Shown: positions 52,972-61,655, counted from the stretch's first letter. The stretch: 64,000 nt of DNA from Streptomyces hyderabadensis (GCF_020404845.1 NZ_JAIOJZ010000012.1:101051-165050); one strand, 5' to 3'. Notes: generated from the sequence alone by a model not told the origin. Numbers and translations are program-made.

Positions 52972-54324
52972 CTGAGTACCGCCGTCCTCTCCGAGGCCGT
53001 GCCCGTCGTCCTGCTGCTGGGCGTCCTGGCCTTCGCCGTGCTGCGCCCGCGGGGGCTGCCGGAGGCGGTGGCCGCCGTGCCCGCCGCGGTGCTGGTGGTG
53101 GCGCTCGGCCTGGTGTCACCGCACCGGGCGTGGGAGCAGACCCGTACGCTGCTGCCGGTCGTGGTCTTCCTCGCGCTGGTGCTGATGCTGGCGTACCTGT
53201 GCGCGAAGGAGGGCCTGTTTGAGGCCGTCGGCGCGGCCGTGGCCCGCCGGTGCGGCGGCAGTCCGCGGCGGCTGCTGGCCGGGGTGTTCGCCGTGGCCTG
53301 CGCGGTCACGGCCGTGCTCAGTCTGGACGCCACCGCGGTTCTGCTCACCCCCGTGGTGCTGGCCACCGCCTCCCGGGCGGGTGCGCGGGCCCGCCCGCAC
53401 GTGTACGCGACGGCGCACCTGGCGAACTCCGCCTCGCTGCTCCTGCCGGTCTCCAATCTGACCAACCTGCTGGCGTTCACGGCCAGTGGGCTGACCTTCA
53501 CCCGGTTCGCCGCGCTGATGGCGCTGCCCTGGCTGGCCGCGATCGCCGTGGAGTACGTGGTGTTCCGGCGCTTCTTCCGCGCGGACCTGGCCGAGCCGGT
53601 GTCCGTGGTCCCCGCGCGCGTCGGCCCCGTCCCCGTCCCTCCCGGACCCGCCGGCCCGGTGGCCGCGCGGACGCCGGGCGGCGCCCCCGGTGACGGGCCG
53701 GGCCCGGCGGCCGCGCCGCCCGCGGTGCCGCGTTTCACGGTGGTCGTCGTGGCCCTGACCCTGGCCGGGTTCGCGGTGGCCTCGCCCGCCGGGGTAGACC
53801 CCGCCTGGGCGGCGCTCGGCGGTGTGCTGGTGCTCGGGGTGCGGGCGCTGGCCCGGCGCCATGTCACGCCCCGGGAGCTGGTGGGCGCCGCCGCGCCGCT
53901 GTTCTGCCTGTTCGTCCTGGCCCTCGGCATCGTGGTGCAGGGAGTGGTGACGGGCGCGCCGGCGACCGGGCTCGGGCGGCTGCTGCCGGACGGGGACTCG
54001 CTGCCGGCCCTGCTCGGGGTGGCGGCCCTCGCCGCGGTGCTGGCCAACCTGGTCAACAACCTGCCGGCCGTGCTCGCGCTGCTCCCGCTGGCCGCGCCCG
54101 GCGGACCGGCCCCGGTCCTCGCCGTGCTGATCGGCGTGAACCTGGGTCCCAACCTGACCTACGTCGGTTCGCTGGCGACCCTGCTGTGGCGTCGCATCCT
54201 GCACCGGCACGGCGTCGAGGTGGAGCTGGGCCGGTTCACCGTGCTGGGGCTGCTCACCGTGCCGGCCGCGGTCGCCGCGTCGACGGTGGCCCTGTGGGGG
54301 GCGGTACGCCTCATCGGCGCCTGA
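52972..54324 (+). CDS. ArsB/NhaD-type ion transporter with CTG start
   Basis: A 450-residue membrane protein with about 11-12 helices, of the ion-transporter superfamily containing ArsB and SLC13 carriers. Landmarks are LAYLCAKEGLFEAVG, VLSLDATAVLLTPVVL and the repeated LANLVNNLPAVLALLP with GVNLGPNLTYVGS. The cytoplasmic loop at ~residues 210-255 is Pro/Gly-rich. No ATG or GTG fits; CTG 52972 lies five bases after a perfect GGAGGAG and starts the reading LSTAVLSEAV directly before the first helix, so CTG is the probable start codon. It may export arsenite or another anion, or exchange Na+. Confidence 0.85.
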   Translation: MSTAVLSEAVPVVLLLGVLAFAVLRPRGLPEAVAAVPAAVLVVALGLVSPHRAWEQTRTLLPVVVFLALVLMLAYLCAKEGLFEAVGAAVARRCGGSPRRLLAGVFAVACAVTAVLSLDATAVLLTPVVLATASRAGARARPHVYATAHLANSASLLLPVSNLTNLLAFTASGLTFTRFAALMALPWLAAIAVEYVVFRRFFRADLAEPVSVVPARVGPVPVPPGPAGPVAARTPGGAPGDGPGPAAAPPAVPRFTVVVVALTLAGFAVASPAGVDPAWAALGGVLVLGVRALARRHVTPRELVGAAAPLFCLFVLALGIVVQGVVTGAPATGLGRLLPDGDSLPALLGVAALAAVLANLVNNLPAVLALLPLAAPGGPAPVLAVLIGVNLGPNLTYVGSLATLLWRRILHRHGVEVELGRFTVLGLLTVPAAVAASTVALWGAVRLIGA

Positions 54325-54342
54325 CGACCGGTACGCCTCACC

Positions 54343-54381
54343 GGTGCCCGGCGCCCGGGGCGCCGCCGGGTGCCGGGCGCC
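54343..54381. terminator. Strong hairpin between transporter and maleylpyruvate isomerase-type gene
   Basis: GCCCGGCGCCCGG pairs with CCGGGTGCCGGGC (one G-U) and the stem extends by three more pairs to about 16, with a seven-base loop. It separates convergent genes. Confidence 0.8.
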
Positions 54382-54384
54382 GGC

Positions 54385-55152
54385 TCACTGGGTCGCGACG
54401 ACCAGGCAGCGCCTCAGTTCCGCCACGGCCCGGGGATCGCCCTCGACCGTGACACCGCGGTCCCCGTCGGCGCCCGCCCGGTTCCAGAGCGACCGCAGCA
54501 CGCCCTCCGGTGAGCCGCTCAGCGTCACGTCGGCCGTGCCGTCGCCCGCGCCGTCCGTGACGGTGAACTCGCCCGGTCCGGTCCGCACCCGCCAGGCCGC
54601 CTCGTCACCGGCCCGCACCAGGAACGTGTGCCCCGGCGAGCCGTCCAGGATCTCGGTGAAGTACTCGCCCCACTCGGCCACGGCGTACCCGGCGAAGACC
54701 TTGAGCAGTTCGTCGACCCCGTCCACGGCGAGGTCGTCCGGTACGGCGGTGACGGGCGCCCCGGTGGCCAGTTCGGCGTCGATGCGGTGGACGACGGTCT
54801 CCTGCGCCATCCGCCGGATCCAGAAGCCGACGCTCTGGTCGGGGCCGTACCAGGTGCCGGCCGGGTCCTCGGGGGCGCGGGTGGCGAACTCGGCGCGCAG
54901 CGCGGTGTAGCCCCGGTCGAGCAGCGCCGTCGGCGCCTCGTCGGCGAACTCCCTGGGCGGCCAGGGCTCGGGCTCGGCGCCGTCGCGCATGGCGGCGGTC
55001 TTGTGCAGGTACACCTCGCCGACGTGGCGGGTCAGGTCGGCGACCGTCCAGCCGGGGCAGGTGGGCACCGGGGCGTCGGCGTCGGTGCCGACGACGGTCC
55101 GCAGCCGGTCGTGGTCGGCGGCGAGGCAGTCGAGGAAGCGGGAGAACTCCAT
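54385..55152 (-). CDS. Maleylpyruvate isomerase-family, mycothiol-dependent enzyme
   Basis: A 255-residue protein with a DinB-like four-helix domain (residues 1-~160) and a C-terminal SCP2/MDMPI domain. The metal-binding His pair is visible in LTRHVGEVYLHK and ETVVHRIDAE, and CPGWTVADLTRHVG is the family signature. Members use mycothiol, the actinobacterial thiol, in isomerisation or transfer reactions; the natural substrate here is unknown. ATG 55152 starts MEFSRFLD. It is separated by 50 bases from an unrelated hypothetical gene upstream. Confidence 0.9.
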   Translation of the reverse strand: MEFSRFLDCLAADHDRLRTVVGTDADAPVPTCPGWTVADLTRHVGEVYLHKTAAMRDGAEPEPWPPREFADEAPTALLDRGYTALRAEFATRAPEDPAGTWYGPDQSVGFWIRRMAQETVVHRIDAELATGAPVTAVPDDLAVDGVDELLKVFAGYAVAEWGEYFTEILDGSPGHTFLVRAGDEAAWRVRTGPGEFTVTDGAGDGTADVTLSGSPEGVLRSLWNRAGADGDRGVTVEGDPRAVAELRRCLVVATQ

Positions 55153-55202
55153 GCCGTCGAGCCAAACACAGGTTCAGATCGGGGGCACGGTGTTTTCCCC
55201 GC

Positions 55203-55526
55203 TCACCACGCCGGGCTGGGTACCGCGGGGCGGCGGACCGCTTCGGCGGCGTCCCGCAGGTGCAGGGCGACGGAGATCAGGGCGCGCAGCGCGGAGGGGC
55301 GCAGGCTCTGGGCGCTCTCGGCGGCCAGCACCAGCAGACAGCCCGCGGCCTGCTCGACGACCGGGACGGAGAACGCGAAGTCGTCGCCGTCGGCGCCACG
55401 GAAGGCGCGCCACGGCGTGGCGGCACCGTCGATGGCCTTGTGCACCGCCTGTTCGAGGTGGTGCGCGGCCTGCTGGCACACGGAGGCAGGCAGGACGATG
55501 GTGCGATGGAAGGCTGAACTGGTCAT
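55203..55526 (-). CDS. Hypothetical protein (107 aa)
   Basis: A 107-residue protein starting MTSSAFHRTIVLPASVCQQA. It is mostly helical in appearance, with a hydrophobic central stretch (CLLVLAAESAQSLRPSALRAL) but no clear membrane helix. Two Cys residues are present. ATG 55526 has GGGGGAG about ten bases upstream. No family recognised. It lies between the maleylpyruvate isomerase-type enzyme and a divergent TetR regulator. Confidence 0.55.
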   Translation of the reverse strand: MTSSAFHRTIVLPASVCQQAAHHLEQAVHKAIDGAATPWRAFRGADGDDFAFSVPVVEQAAGCLLVLAAESAQSLRPSALRALISVALHLRDAAEAVRRPAVPSPAW

Positions 55527-55659
55527 AGTCCCATTGCTCCCCCGCGCCCCGGGGGTCCGATCGGCGCACCGGGCGGTTTTCACCGGGTCGGCCGCAGCCG
55601 GGCCACGACACGACCACGCCACGATCCCGGGGCTCCCCCTAGATGTCCCGACGGGTCAC

Positions 55660-55693
55660 ATGTCTCAGTGCGTCATGTGTCCCATTGAGACAT
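55660..55693. promoter_or_regulatory. Inverted repeat, candidate TetR operator
   Basis: ATGTCTCA (55660-55667) and TGAGACAT (55686-55693) are perfect inverted halves with an 18-base spacer, just before the TetR promoter. Related ATGTCCC/ATGTGTCCC pieces surround them. It is probably bound by the TetR protein encoded next. Confidence 0.55.
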
Positions 55694-55702
55694 TTTCAGG
55701 TG

Positions 55703-55708
55703 TACGCT
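55703..55708 (+). promoter_or_regulatory. Putative -10 element of leaderless TetR gene
   Basis: TACGCT followed by seven bases and ATG 55716; consistent with a leaderless transcript. No distinct -35. Confidence 0.5.
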
Positions 55709-55715
55709 CGGACGC

Positions 55716-56384
55716 ATGACGGCAACGAAGCCCTCCCCCGCCACCGAGGACCGGCGGCAGCGCAAGGCGCGGCAGACCCGCGACGCGCTGGCCACCGCCG
55801 CCTGCGACCTGATCCTGGAGCGCGGTCCGGCGGCGACCACGGTGGAGGCGATCGCCGAGCGCGCGGACGTCACCCGCCGCACGTTCAGCCGGCACTTCGC
55901 CGGGAAGGAGGACGCGGCGCTCGACTTCGTCCGCCGGGACGGCGACCGGATCAACGCGCTGCTGCGGTCCCGCCCCGCCGAAGAGCCGCCGCTGCTCGCC
56001 TATCGCAGGGCCGTGCGGGACTGGCTCGACGACCGGGAGGACCCGGCGTGGCACGTGCGGCCGCGGATGCGCCGCCTGCTGGCCCTGGCCGACACCGAGC
56101 CCGGGCTGTTCGCCGCCTACCAGCGCATCCGGGTCGACGCCCAGGAGGAGTCGATCCGCATCGTCGCCGCCCGGCTCGGCAGCGACGACGCCCGGGACGT
56201 GCGCCCGGCCGTCGTCGTCGACGCCGCCGCCGGGGTCCTGATCGCCGCCCTGCGCCTGTGGGCGCGCGGCGTTGAGGGGGACTCGGGAGCCGCAGACCTC
56301 GCCGCCCTCGTGGAGCGGGCCTACGACGCCCTGACCTCGGAGGCCGCGGCCGCGACCCCCGACAGCACCACCACCGAAGAGTGA
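55716..56384 (+). CDS. TetR-family regulator
   Basis: A 222-residue repressor. The N-terminal HTH is typical: ERGPAATTVEAIAERADVTRRTFSRHFAGKED (residues ~35-67). The C-terminal ligand domain is helical. It starts 11 bases before a coupled SDR gene, which is followed by an alcohol dehydrogenase, and is preceded by an inverted repeat that should be its operator. The effector is likely the substrate of those enzymes, possibly an alcohol, aldehyde or ketone. No ribosome site is seen before ATG; translation is probably leaderless. Confidence 0.9.
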   Translation: MTATKPSPATEDRRQRKARQTRDALATAACDLILERGPAATTVEAIAERADVTRRTFSRHFAGKEDAALDFVRRDGDRINALLRSRPAEEPPLLAYRRAVRDWLDDREDPAWHVRPRMRRLLALADTEPGLFAAYQRIRVDAQEESIRIVAARLGSDDARDVRPAVVVDAAAGVLIAALRLWARGVEGDSGAADLAALVERAYDALTSEAAAATPDSTTTEE

Positions 56385-56394
56385 GAACAGCACC

Positions 56395-57204
56395 ATGAGC
56401 ACCAACGGCACCACTGGCACCACCCCCGCCAACGCTCCCGCCTCCGGCCACGCCGCCGAGTTCGCCGGACGTACCGCCCTCGTCACCGGCGCCGCCTCCG
56501 GCATCGGCCTGGCCACCGCCCGCCGGCTCGGCGCCGGCGGCGCCCGGGTCGTCGTCGCCGACTACAACGCCGAGGGCGCCGAGAAGGCCGCCGCCGAGCT
56601 GCGGGCCGAGGGCGTCGAGGCCGCCGCCGTCGAACTGGACGTCACCCGTCCGGAGTCCGCCGAGGCGGCCGTCAAGTTCGCCGTCGACACCTACGGCTCG
56701 CTGGACCTCGCCGTCAACAACGCCGGCATCGGCGGCCCCAGCGCCCCGACCGGCGAGTACGACGTGGCGGCCTACCAGCGCGTCGTACACACCAACCTCG
56801 ACGGCGTCTTCTACTCGATGCGCTACGAACTGCCCGCGATGGAGGCGGCCGGCAAGGGCGGCGCCATCGTCAACGTCGCCTCCATCCTCGGCTCGGTCGG
56901 CTTCGCCGGCTCCCCCGCCTACGTCGCCGCCAAGCACGGTGTGGTCGGGCTGACCAAGGCGGCCGCCGCCGAGTACGCCGCCCGGGGCATCCGGATCAAC
57001 GCGGTCGGCCCGGGCTTCATCGACACCCCGCTGCTGAAGACCATGGACCAGGCCGCCTACGACGGCCTGGTCGCCCTGCACCCGGCCGGCCGCCTCGGAC
57101 GCGCCGAGGAGGTCGCCGAGCTGATCGCCTTCCTGCTGTCGGACCGCGCGTCCTTCGTCGCCGGCAGCTACCACCTGGTCGACGGCGCCTACACCGCCGT
57201 CTGA
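56395..57204 (+). CDS. SDR-family oxidoreductase
   Basis: A 269-residue classical SDR with TGAASGIG cofactor motif, NNAG, catalytic Ser in NVASILGS and YVAAK. The NAD versus NADP preference cannot be read with confidence, but Asp in VVVADYN suggests NAD. It lies between the TetR gene (10 bases upstream) and the zinc alcohol dehydrogenase (44 bases downstream), so all three probably form one operon for oxidation of an alcohol. The N-terminal ~20 residues are Thr/Ala-rich and disordered. Confidence 0.9.
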   Translation: MSTNGTTGTTPANAPASGHAAEFAGRTALVTGAASGIGLATARRLGAGGARVVVADYNAEGAEKAAAELRAEGVEAAAVELDVTRPESAEAAVKFAVDTYGSLDLAVNNAGIGGPSAPTGEYDVAAYQRVVHTNLDGVFYSMRYELPAMEAAGKGGAIVNVASILGSVGFAGSPAYVAAKHGVVGLTKAAAAEYAARGIRINAVGPGFIDTPLLKTMDQAAYDGLVALHPAGRLGRAEEVAELIAFLLSDRASFVAGSYHLVDGAYTAV

Positions 57205-57248
57205 CCAGCACCCGCCCGCCCGGGGGGAGAGAACAAAGGAGTTCGACC

Positions 57249-58289
57249 ATGAAGGCACTGCAGTACCGCACCATCGGGGCCCCGCCCGAGGTGGTCACGG
57301 TCCCCGACCCGGAGCCCGGCCCCGGCCAGGTGCTGTTGAAGGTGACCGCCGCCGGAGTCTGCCACTCCGACATCGCGGTGATGAGCTGGCCCGCCGAGGG
57401 CTTCCCGTACGAGCTGCCGCTCACCCTCGGGCACGAGGGCGTCGGCACCGTGGCCGCGCTCGGCGCCGGTGTGACCGGGCTCGCCGAGGGCGACGCGGTC
57501 GCCGTGTACGGCCCCTGGGGCTGCGGCACCTGCGCCAAGTGTGCGGAGGGCAAGGAGAACTACTGCCTGCGCGCCGACGAGCTGGGCATCCGCCCGCCCG
57601 GACTCGGCCGTCCGGGTTCGATGGCGGAGTACCTGCTGATCGACGACCCCCGGCACCTGGTCCCGCTGGACGGGCTCGACCCGGTCGCGGCGGTCCCGCT
57701 CACCGACGCCGGACTGACGCCGTACCACGCGATCAAGCGGTCGCTGCCCAAGCTGGTCCCCGGCTCGACCGCGGTGGTCATCGGCACCGGCGGTCTCGGC
57801 CACGTCGCCATCCAGCTGCTGCGCGCCCTGACGTCCGCCCGGGTGGTCGCCCTGGACGTCAGCGAGGAGAAGCTGCGGCTGGCCCGCGAGGTGGGCGCGC
57901 ACGAGGCGGTGCTGTCGGACGCGAAGGCCGCGGACGCGGTGCGCGAGATCACCGGCGGTCTGGGCGCCGAGGCCGTGTTCGACTTCGTCGGCGTGGCGCC
58001 CACCGTGAAGACCGCCGGAGCCGTCGCGGCCGTCGAGGGCGATGTCACCCTGGTCGGCATCGGCGGCGGTTCGCTGCCCGTCGGCTTCGGCATGCTGCCG
58101 TTCGAGGTGTCGGTCAACGCCCCGTACTGGGGCAGCCGCAGCGAGCTGATCGAGGTGCTGAACCTGGCCCGTTCGGGTGCCGTGTCGGTGCACACCGAGA
58201 CGTACTCCCTGGACGACGCCCCGCTCGCCTACGAGCGGCTGCACGAGGGCAAGGTCAACGGCCGCGCGGTGATCCTGCCGCACGGCTGA
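57249..58289 (+). CDS. Zinc-dependent alcohol dehydrogenase (MDR family)
   Basis: A 346-residue medium-chain dehydrogenase. The catalytic zinc ligands are CHSD and GHE (GHEGVG), and the structural zinc loop is in GCGTCAKCAEGKENYC. The NAD-binding GTGGLGHVAIQ follows at ~residue 178-188. It oxidises primary or secondary alcohols. AAAGGAG precedes ATG 57249. It is third in the TetR-SDR-ADH operon, which suggests a two-step alcohol or diol oxidation, but the substrate is not known. A strong terminator follows. Confidence 0.93.
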   Translation: MKALQYRTIGAPPEVVTVPDPEPGPGQVLLKVTAAGVCHSDIAVMSWPAEGFPYELPLTLGHEGVGTVAALGAGVTGLAEGDAVAVYGPWGCGTCAKCAEGKENYCLRADELGIRPPGLGRPGSMAEYLLIDDPRHLVPLDGLDPVAAVPLTDAGLTPYHAIKRSLPKLVPGSTAVVIGTGGLGHVAIQLLRALTSARVVALDVSEEKLRLAREVGAHEAVLSDAKAADAVREITGGLGAEAVFDFVGVAPTVKTAGAVAAVEGDVTLVGIGGGSLPVGFGMLPFEVSVNAPYWGSRSELIEVLNLARSGAVSVHTETYSLDDAPLAYERLHEGKVNGRAVILPHG

Positions 58290-58296
58290 GGGCCGA

Positions 58297-58333
58297 GGGG
58301 GCGCGACCGGTCCCCCGTTCCGGTCGTGCCCCC
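58297..58333. terminator. 14-base-pair hairpin between ADH and PucR genes
   Basis: GGGGGCGCGACCGG pairs with CCGGTCGTGCCCCC (one G-U in RNA) around a nine-base loop. It lies between convergent genes. Confidence 0.85.
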
Positions 58334-58405
58334 GTCCCGCCGAACCTACGTGGACGGGTCCGCCGTTGTGAATCGTGCCGGTGCCCGCTGCCGGGCCCCG
58401 GGGAC

Positions 58406-59935
58406 TCACTCGTGCACAGGTGAGTCCGGATGACCCGGTTTCGTCCCGTGCAGGACCGGCTGGTCGAGGTCCCCGGCCGCCAGATGGGCCAGTACCACCT
58501 CGTACAGGTCGCCGCCGGCGGCGAGCAGCTGGCGTTCGAGCACGGGCTCGGCGCTGCGGACGTGCTCACGGACGGTCTGCGCGTGCATGCCGAGCCGCTG
58601 GGCGGCGCGCTCGGCGTTTCCGCCGGCGGCGATCCAGGTGCGCAGGGTGCGCCGCAGGTCCCGGCCGTCCGGGTCCAGGCGGCCGAGCAGCTCGACCGCC
58701 CAGGTGCGCAGCGCGGGCCCGGACAGCAGGTCGGCGAGCCGGGCGGCGCCGGCCCGGGCGCCGGCGCCCGGCGGGGGTTCGGCGAGGCCCACCTGGACGT
58801 TCAGGGCCAGGTGGACGGCGGCCCGGGCGGTCAGGTCGGCGAAGTCCGTGCGCAGCAGCGACTCGACCCGGCCCATACGGGCGCGGACCGTGTTGCGGCT
58901 GACGCCGAGGACCTTCGCCGCGTTGACGGCGGTGAACTCCAGGCCGAGCCGGGTGGTGGCCAGCAGTTCGGCGCGGGTGTGGTGCGACAGGCCGTCGAGC
59001 GGGCTGAGCACCCCGGCCGTCCAGTCGTGCAGCACCGCCGGGTCCATCAGCCGCTCGGGATGGGTCCGCTCGGCGTACCGGGCCGCCCTTCCCGGCCGGA
59101 ACCGGGCCACGGCCAGGGCGCTGACGGCCTGTCCGTAGGCCGCCGCGGTGCGGGCGAGTCCCTGCCGGGCGCTGCCGCCGACGAACACCCCGGGGCGGCG
59201 GGCGACCAGCGAGCACAGCTCCTGTCCGGCCGTGTCGCGCGGGGCGAGCACGATGACGTGTCCGTCGACCGCCGGGCACCGCACGACCAGCGCCCGCTCC
59301 CCCGTCGCCGACAGGCACTCCTCGGCGAGGCGGTCCCGTGCGGCGGGGCTGCTCTCCACGACGTACACGCACGCCGTGTCGGTGTCGAGGAGGCCGGGCC
59401 AGAGCCCGGCGGCCACGCGGCGGGCGGAGACGGTGTCCGCCACCATCAGCAGCTGCAGGATGGCCAGGCGCAGGTCGGCGGTGGCCCGCCGCAGCCGCTG
59501 CCCGGCCGCGGTCGACTCGTGGCCGGCCAGCAGCAGCTCCAGCACCTGGGCGGCGTGCGTGACGATGTCGGACAGGCTCCGGTCGAAGGGCCGTGCGCGG
59601 GCCACCACGAGGACGGCGGCCGGCGCCGGACCGGACCGCTCCACGCGGACGAGCCGCAGATGGCGGCCCCGGTCCTCCAGCGCGGCGGAGGCGATCCGGC
59701 CGGAGGTGACGTCGGCGACCAGCGTCTCGTCCAGTTCGACACGGGTGCCGGCCAGCAGCCGGCCGGTGCCGTCCCGCAGCGAGACGGTCGCGTGCGCGGT
59801 GCCGCCGAGCCAGGCCACCACCCGGTTCAGGTCACGCCCGGCCGGCCGCAGGTGCTCCAGCAGTTCCTGCGCCCATCCCGCCTGTTCCCCGGCCCCGGAC
59901 GTCCGCTGCCGTCCGTCGCCCTCTCGGCCCGCCAC
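58406..59935 (-). CDS. PucR-family transcriptional regulator
   Basis: A 509-residue regulator. A C-terminal PucR-type HTH (TLRTWIAAGGNAERAAQRLGMHAQTVREHVRS, residues ~445-480) is preceded by another HTH-like motif (VLGVSRNTVRARMGRVESLL) at ~350, so the protein carries two DNA-binding-like segments, common in the larger Streptomyces PucR proteins. The N-terminal half contains a GAF/PAS-like region. GTG 59935 has GAGGAGAAGG five bases upstream. It probably controls neighbouring metabolic genes, but no target is evident. Confidence 0.83.
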   Translation of the reverse strand: MAGREGDGRQRTSGAGEQAGWAQELLEHLRPAGRDLNRVVAWLGGTAHATVSLRDGTGRLLAGTRVELDETLVADVTSGRIASAALEDRGRHLRLVRVERSGPAPAAVLVVARARPFDRSLSDIVTHAAQVLELLLAGHESTAAGQRLRRATADLRLAILQLLMVADTVSARRVAAGLWPGLLDTDTACVYVVESSPAARDRLAEECLSATGERALVVRCPAVDGHVIVLAPRDTAGQELCSLVARRPGVFVGGSARQGLARTAAAYGQAVSALAVARFRPGRAARYAERTHPERLMDPAVLHDWTAGVLSPLDGLSHHTRAELLATTRLGLEFTAVNAAKVLGVSRNTVRARMGRVESLLRTDFADLTARAAVHLALNVQVGLAEPPPGAGARAGAARLADLLSGPALRTWAVELLGRLDPDGRDLRRTLRTWIAAGGNAERAAQRLGMHAQTVREHVRSAEPVLERQLLAAGGDLYEVVLAHLAAGDLDQPVLHGTKPGHPDSPVHE

Positions 59936-60040
59936 GTCGGCCTTCTCCTCGTCTCGCCCGTCCCCGGCCCAGGCCGGGGACGTTACCCCATGGCACTGTG
60001 CGCGGGCCCCGTCCGGAGCCGGCGGCCGGGCCGCGCCGGG

Positions 60041-60115
60041 CCCGTCGGGCGGGGGCGGGCCTGTCGGACGGGGCGGACCTGTCGGACGGGGGCGGGCCTG
60101 TCGGGCGGGGCGGGC
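60041..60115. repeat. Tandem 18-20-base GC-rich repeat
   Basis: Four imperfect copies of CTGTCGGRCGGGGCGGRC run head to tail (60041-60060, 60061-60078, 60079-60097, 60098-60115), the first with CCCGTCGG. They end ten bases before the YciO promoter -10 element. Confidence 0.8.
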
Positions 60116-60124
60116 GAGCGGGCA

Positions 60125-60130
60125 TAAGCT
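60125..60130 (+). promoter_or_regulatory. Putative -10 element of leaderless yciO promoter
   Basis: TAAGCT stands exactly six bases before ATG 60137, with no ribosome-binding sequence in the gap. The -35 would lie within the tandem repeat. Confidence 0.5.
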
Positions 60131-60136
60131 CGGTGA

Positions 60137-60757
60137 ATGGCGAAGTACTTCGACGTGCACCCCGACAACCCCCAGCCCCGCAGCATCGCCCAGGTCGCCG
60201 ACAGCATCCGCTCCGGTGCGCTGATCGCGTATCCGACGGACTCCTGCTACGCGCTGGGCTGCCGCCTGGGCAGCCGCGACGGCATCGACCGCATCCGGTC
60301 GATCCGCCGCCTGGACAACCGGCACCACTTCACCCTGGTCTGCCAGGACTTCGCCCAGCTCGGGCAGTTCGTGCAGATCGACAACGACGTGTTCCGGGCG
60401 ATCAAGGCGTCGACACCCGGCAGTTACACCTTCATCCTGCCCGCCACGCGGGAGGTGCCGCGGGCGCTGCAGCACCCGAAGAAGAAGACCGTGGGCGTAC
60501 GCATCCCCGACCACGTCGTCACCCAGGCGCTCCTGGCCGAGCTGGGCGAACCGCTGCTGTCCAGCACGCTGTTGCTGCCCGACGAGGAGGAGCCGATGAC
60601 CCAGGGCTGGGAGATCAAGGACCGGCTCGACCACGTGCTGGACGCGGTCGTCGACTCCGGGGACTGCGGCACCGAGCCGACCACGGTCGTCGACTTCTCC
60701 GGCGGCGAGGCGGAGATCGTACGGCGGGGCGCGGGCGACACGACCCGGTTCGAGTAG
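60137..60757 (+). CDS. yciO: YciO-type YrdC/Sua5-domain protein
   Basis: A 206-residue protein, the same length as E. coli YciO. The fold binds ATP and threonylcarbamoyl-adenylate. Family marks are HPDNPQPRSIAQ, LIAYPTDSCYALGC, HHFTLVCQDF, PGSYTFILPATREVP and SSTLLLPDEEEP. YciO is a paralogue of the tRNA t6A enzyme TsaC and has weak activity of that kind; whether this one supplies t6A is unclear. The start is supported by a leaderless promoter motif. It is divergent from the PucR gene. Confidence 0.92.
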   Translation: MAKYFDVHPDNPQPRSIAQVADSIRSGALIAYPTDSCYALGCRLGSRDGIDRIRSIRRLDNRHHFTLVCQDFAQLGQFVQIDNDVFRAIKASTPGSYTFILPATREVPRALQHPKKKTVGVRIPDHVVTQALLAELGEPLLSSTLLLPDEEEPMTQGWEIKDRLDHVLDAVVDSGDCGTEPTTVVDFSGGEAEIVRRGAGDTTRFE

Positions 60758-60808
60758 CCGGACCGTCCGCACCACCGCCTCAGTCACCGAGAAAGGCAGA
60801 CCACGTAC

Positions 60809-61564
60809 ATGACCGCCACAGTCGGAACCGCCGTGGACATCCCCACCGCCGACGGCACCGCCGACGCCTACCTGACCCACCCGGCCGACGGGGGGCCGCG
60901 TCCCGCGGTCCTGCTGTACATGGACGCGTTCGGGCTGCGCCCGTCCCTGCGGGCGATGGCCGACCGGCTGGCCGGCGCCGGGTACACCGTCCTGGTGCCG
61001 AACGTCTTCCACCGCAGCGGACGGACGCCCGTCGTGGAGCTGCCGGAGTTCATCGACCCGCGGGCACGGCCGGAGATCTTCGAGCGGCTCGGTCCGGTCA
61101 TGCGGTCGCTGACCCCGGACCGGGCGATGCGGGACGCCGACGCCTGGCTGCGGTGGCTGGCCGACCTGCCGGAGGCGGCCGACGGCCCGGTCGCGCTCGT
61201 GGGCTACTGCATGGGCGCCGGGCTCGCCCTGCGTACCGCGGGCACGTTCCCGGACCGGGTGGCCGCGGTGGCCGGGTTCCACGGCGCGAACCTGGCGACG
61301 GACGGGCCGGACAGCCCGCACCTGGTGGCCGGGGACATCACCGCCGAGGCGTACTTCGCCCACGCCGACCAGGACCCGGGCATGGACGCCGAGCAGCAGG
61401 AGCGCCTGGCGGCGGCCCTGACGGCGGCCGGGGTACGGCACCGCTGCGAGGTCTACCCCGGCGCCCACCACGGCTACACGCAGGCCGACACCGCGGCCTA
61501 CGACGCCGAGGCGACCGAGCGGCACTGGGCGGCCCTGCTCGACCTCCTGAAGCGCACGGTGTGA
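60809..61564 (+). CDS. Dienelactone hydrolase-family protein
   Basis: A 251-residue alpha/beta-hydrolase. The nucleophile is Cys134 in GYCMGAG, as in dienelactone hydrolases, with Asp in ADQDPGMD and His in GAHHGYTQ as the other triad members. DLH opens dienelactones during chlorocatechol degradation, but most Streptomyces homologues have unknown ester or lactone substrates. No catechol genes are adjacent. The start follows AGAAAGG in a 51-base gap after yciO, so cotranscription is possible. Confidence 0.9.
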   Translation: MTATVGTAVDIPTADGTADAYLTHPADGGPRPAVLLYMDAFGLRPSLRAMADRLAGAGYTVLVPNVFHRSGRTPVVELPEFIDPRARPEIFERLGPVMRSLTPDRAMRDADAWLRWLADLPEAADGPVALVGYCMGAGLALRTAGTFPDRVAAVAGFHGANLATDGPDSPHLVAGDITAEAYFAHADQDPGMDAEQQERLAAALTAAGVRHRCEVYPGAHHGYTQADTAAYDAEATERHWAALLDLLKRTV

Positions 61565-61643
61565 CCCGGGCGGGCGCCAAACCGCCCCCGGCGGGCGGGA
61601 GTCGGCGGGCCTTCCCCGCTGCGGCCCGGTGTCCGGGCGTTGT

Positions 61644-61649
61644 TACCGT
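61644..61649 (+). promoter_or_regulatory. Putative -10 element of leaderless phosphoesterase promoter
   Basis: TACCGT is followed by six bases and GTG 61656, matching the TAnnnT leaderless arrangement. Confidence 0.5.
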
Positions 61650-61655
61650 GCCCGG

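Noticed and set aside
58406..61525. 1039-codon open frame on the minus strand
   Set aside because: Only the 509 codons from GTG 59935 are PucR; the remainder is antisense to yciO and the dienelactone hydrolase.
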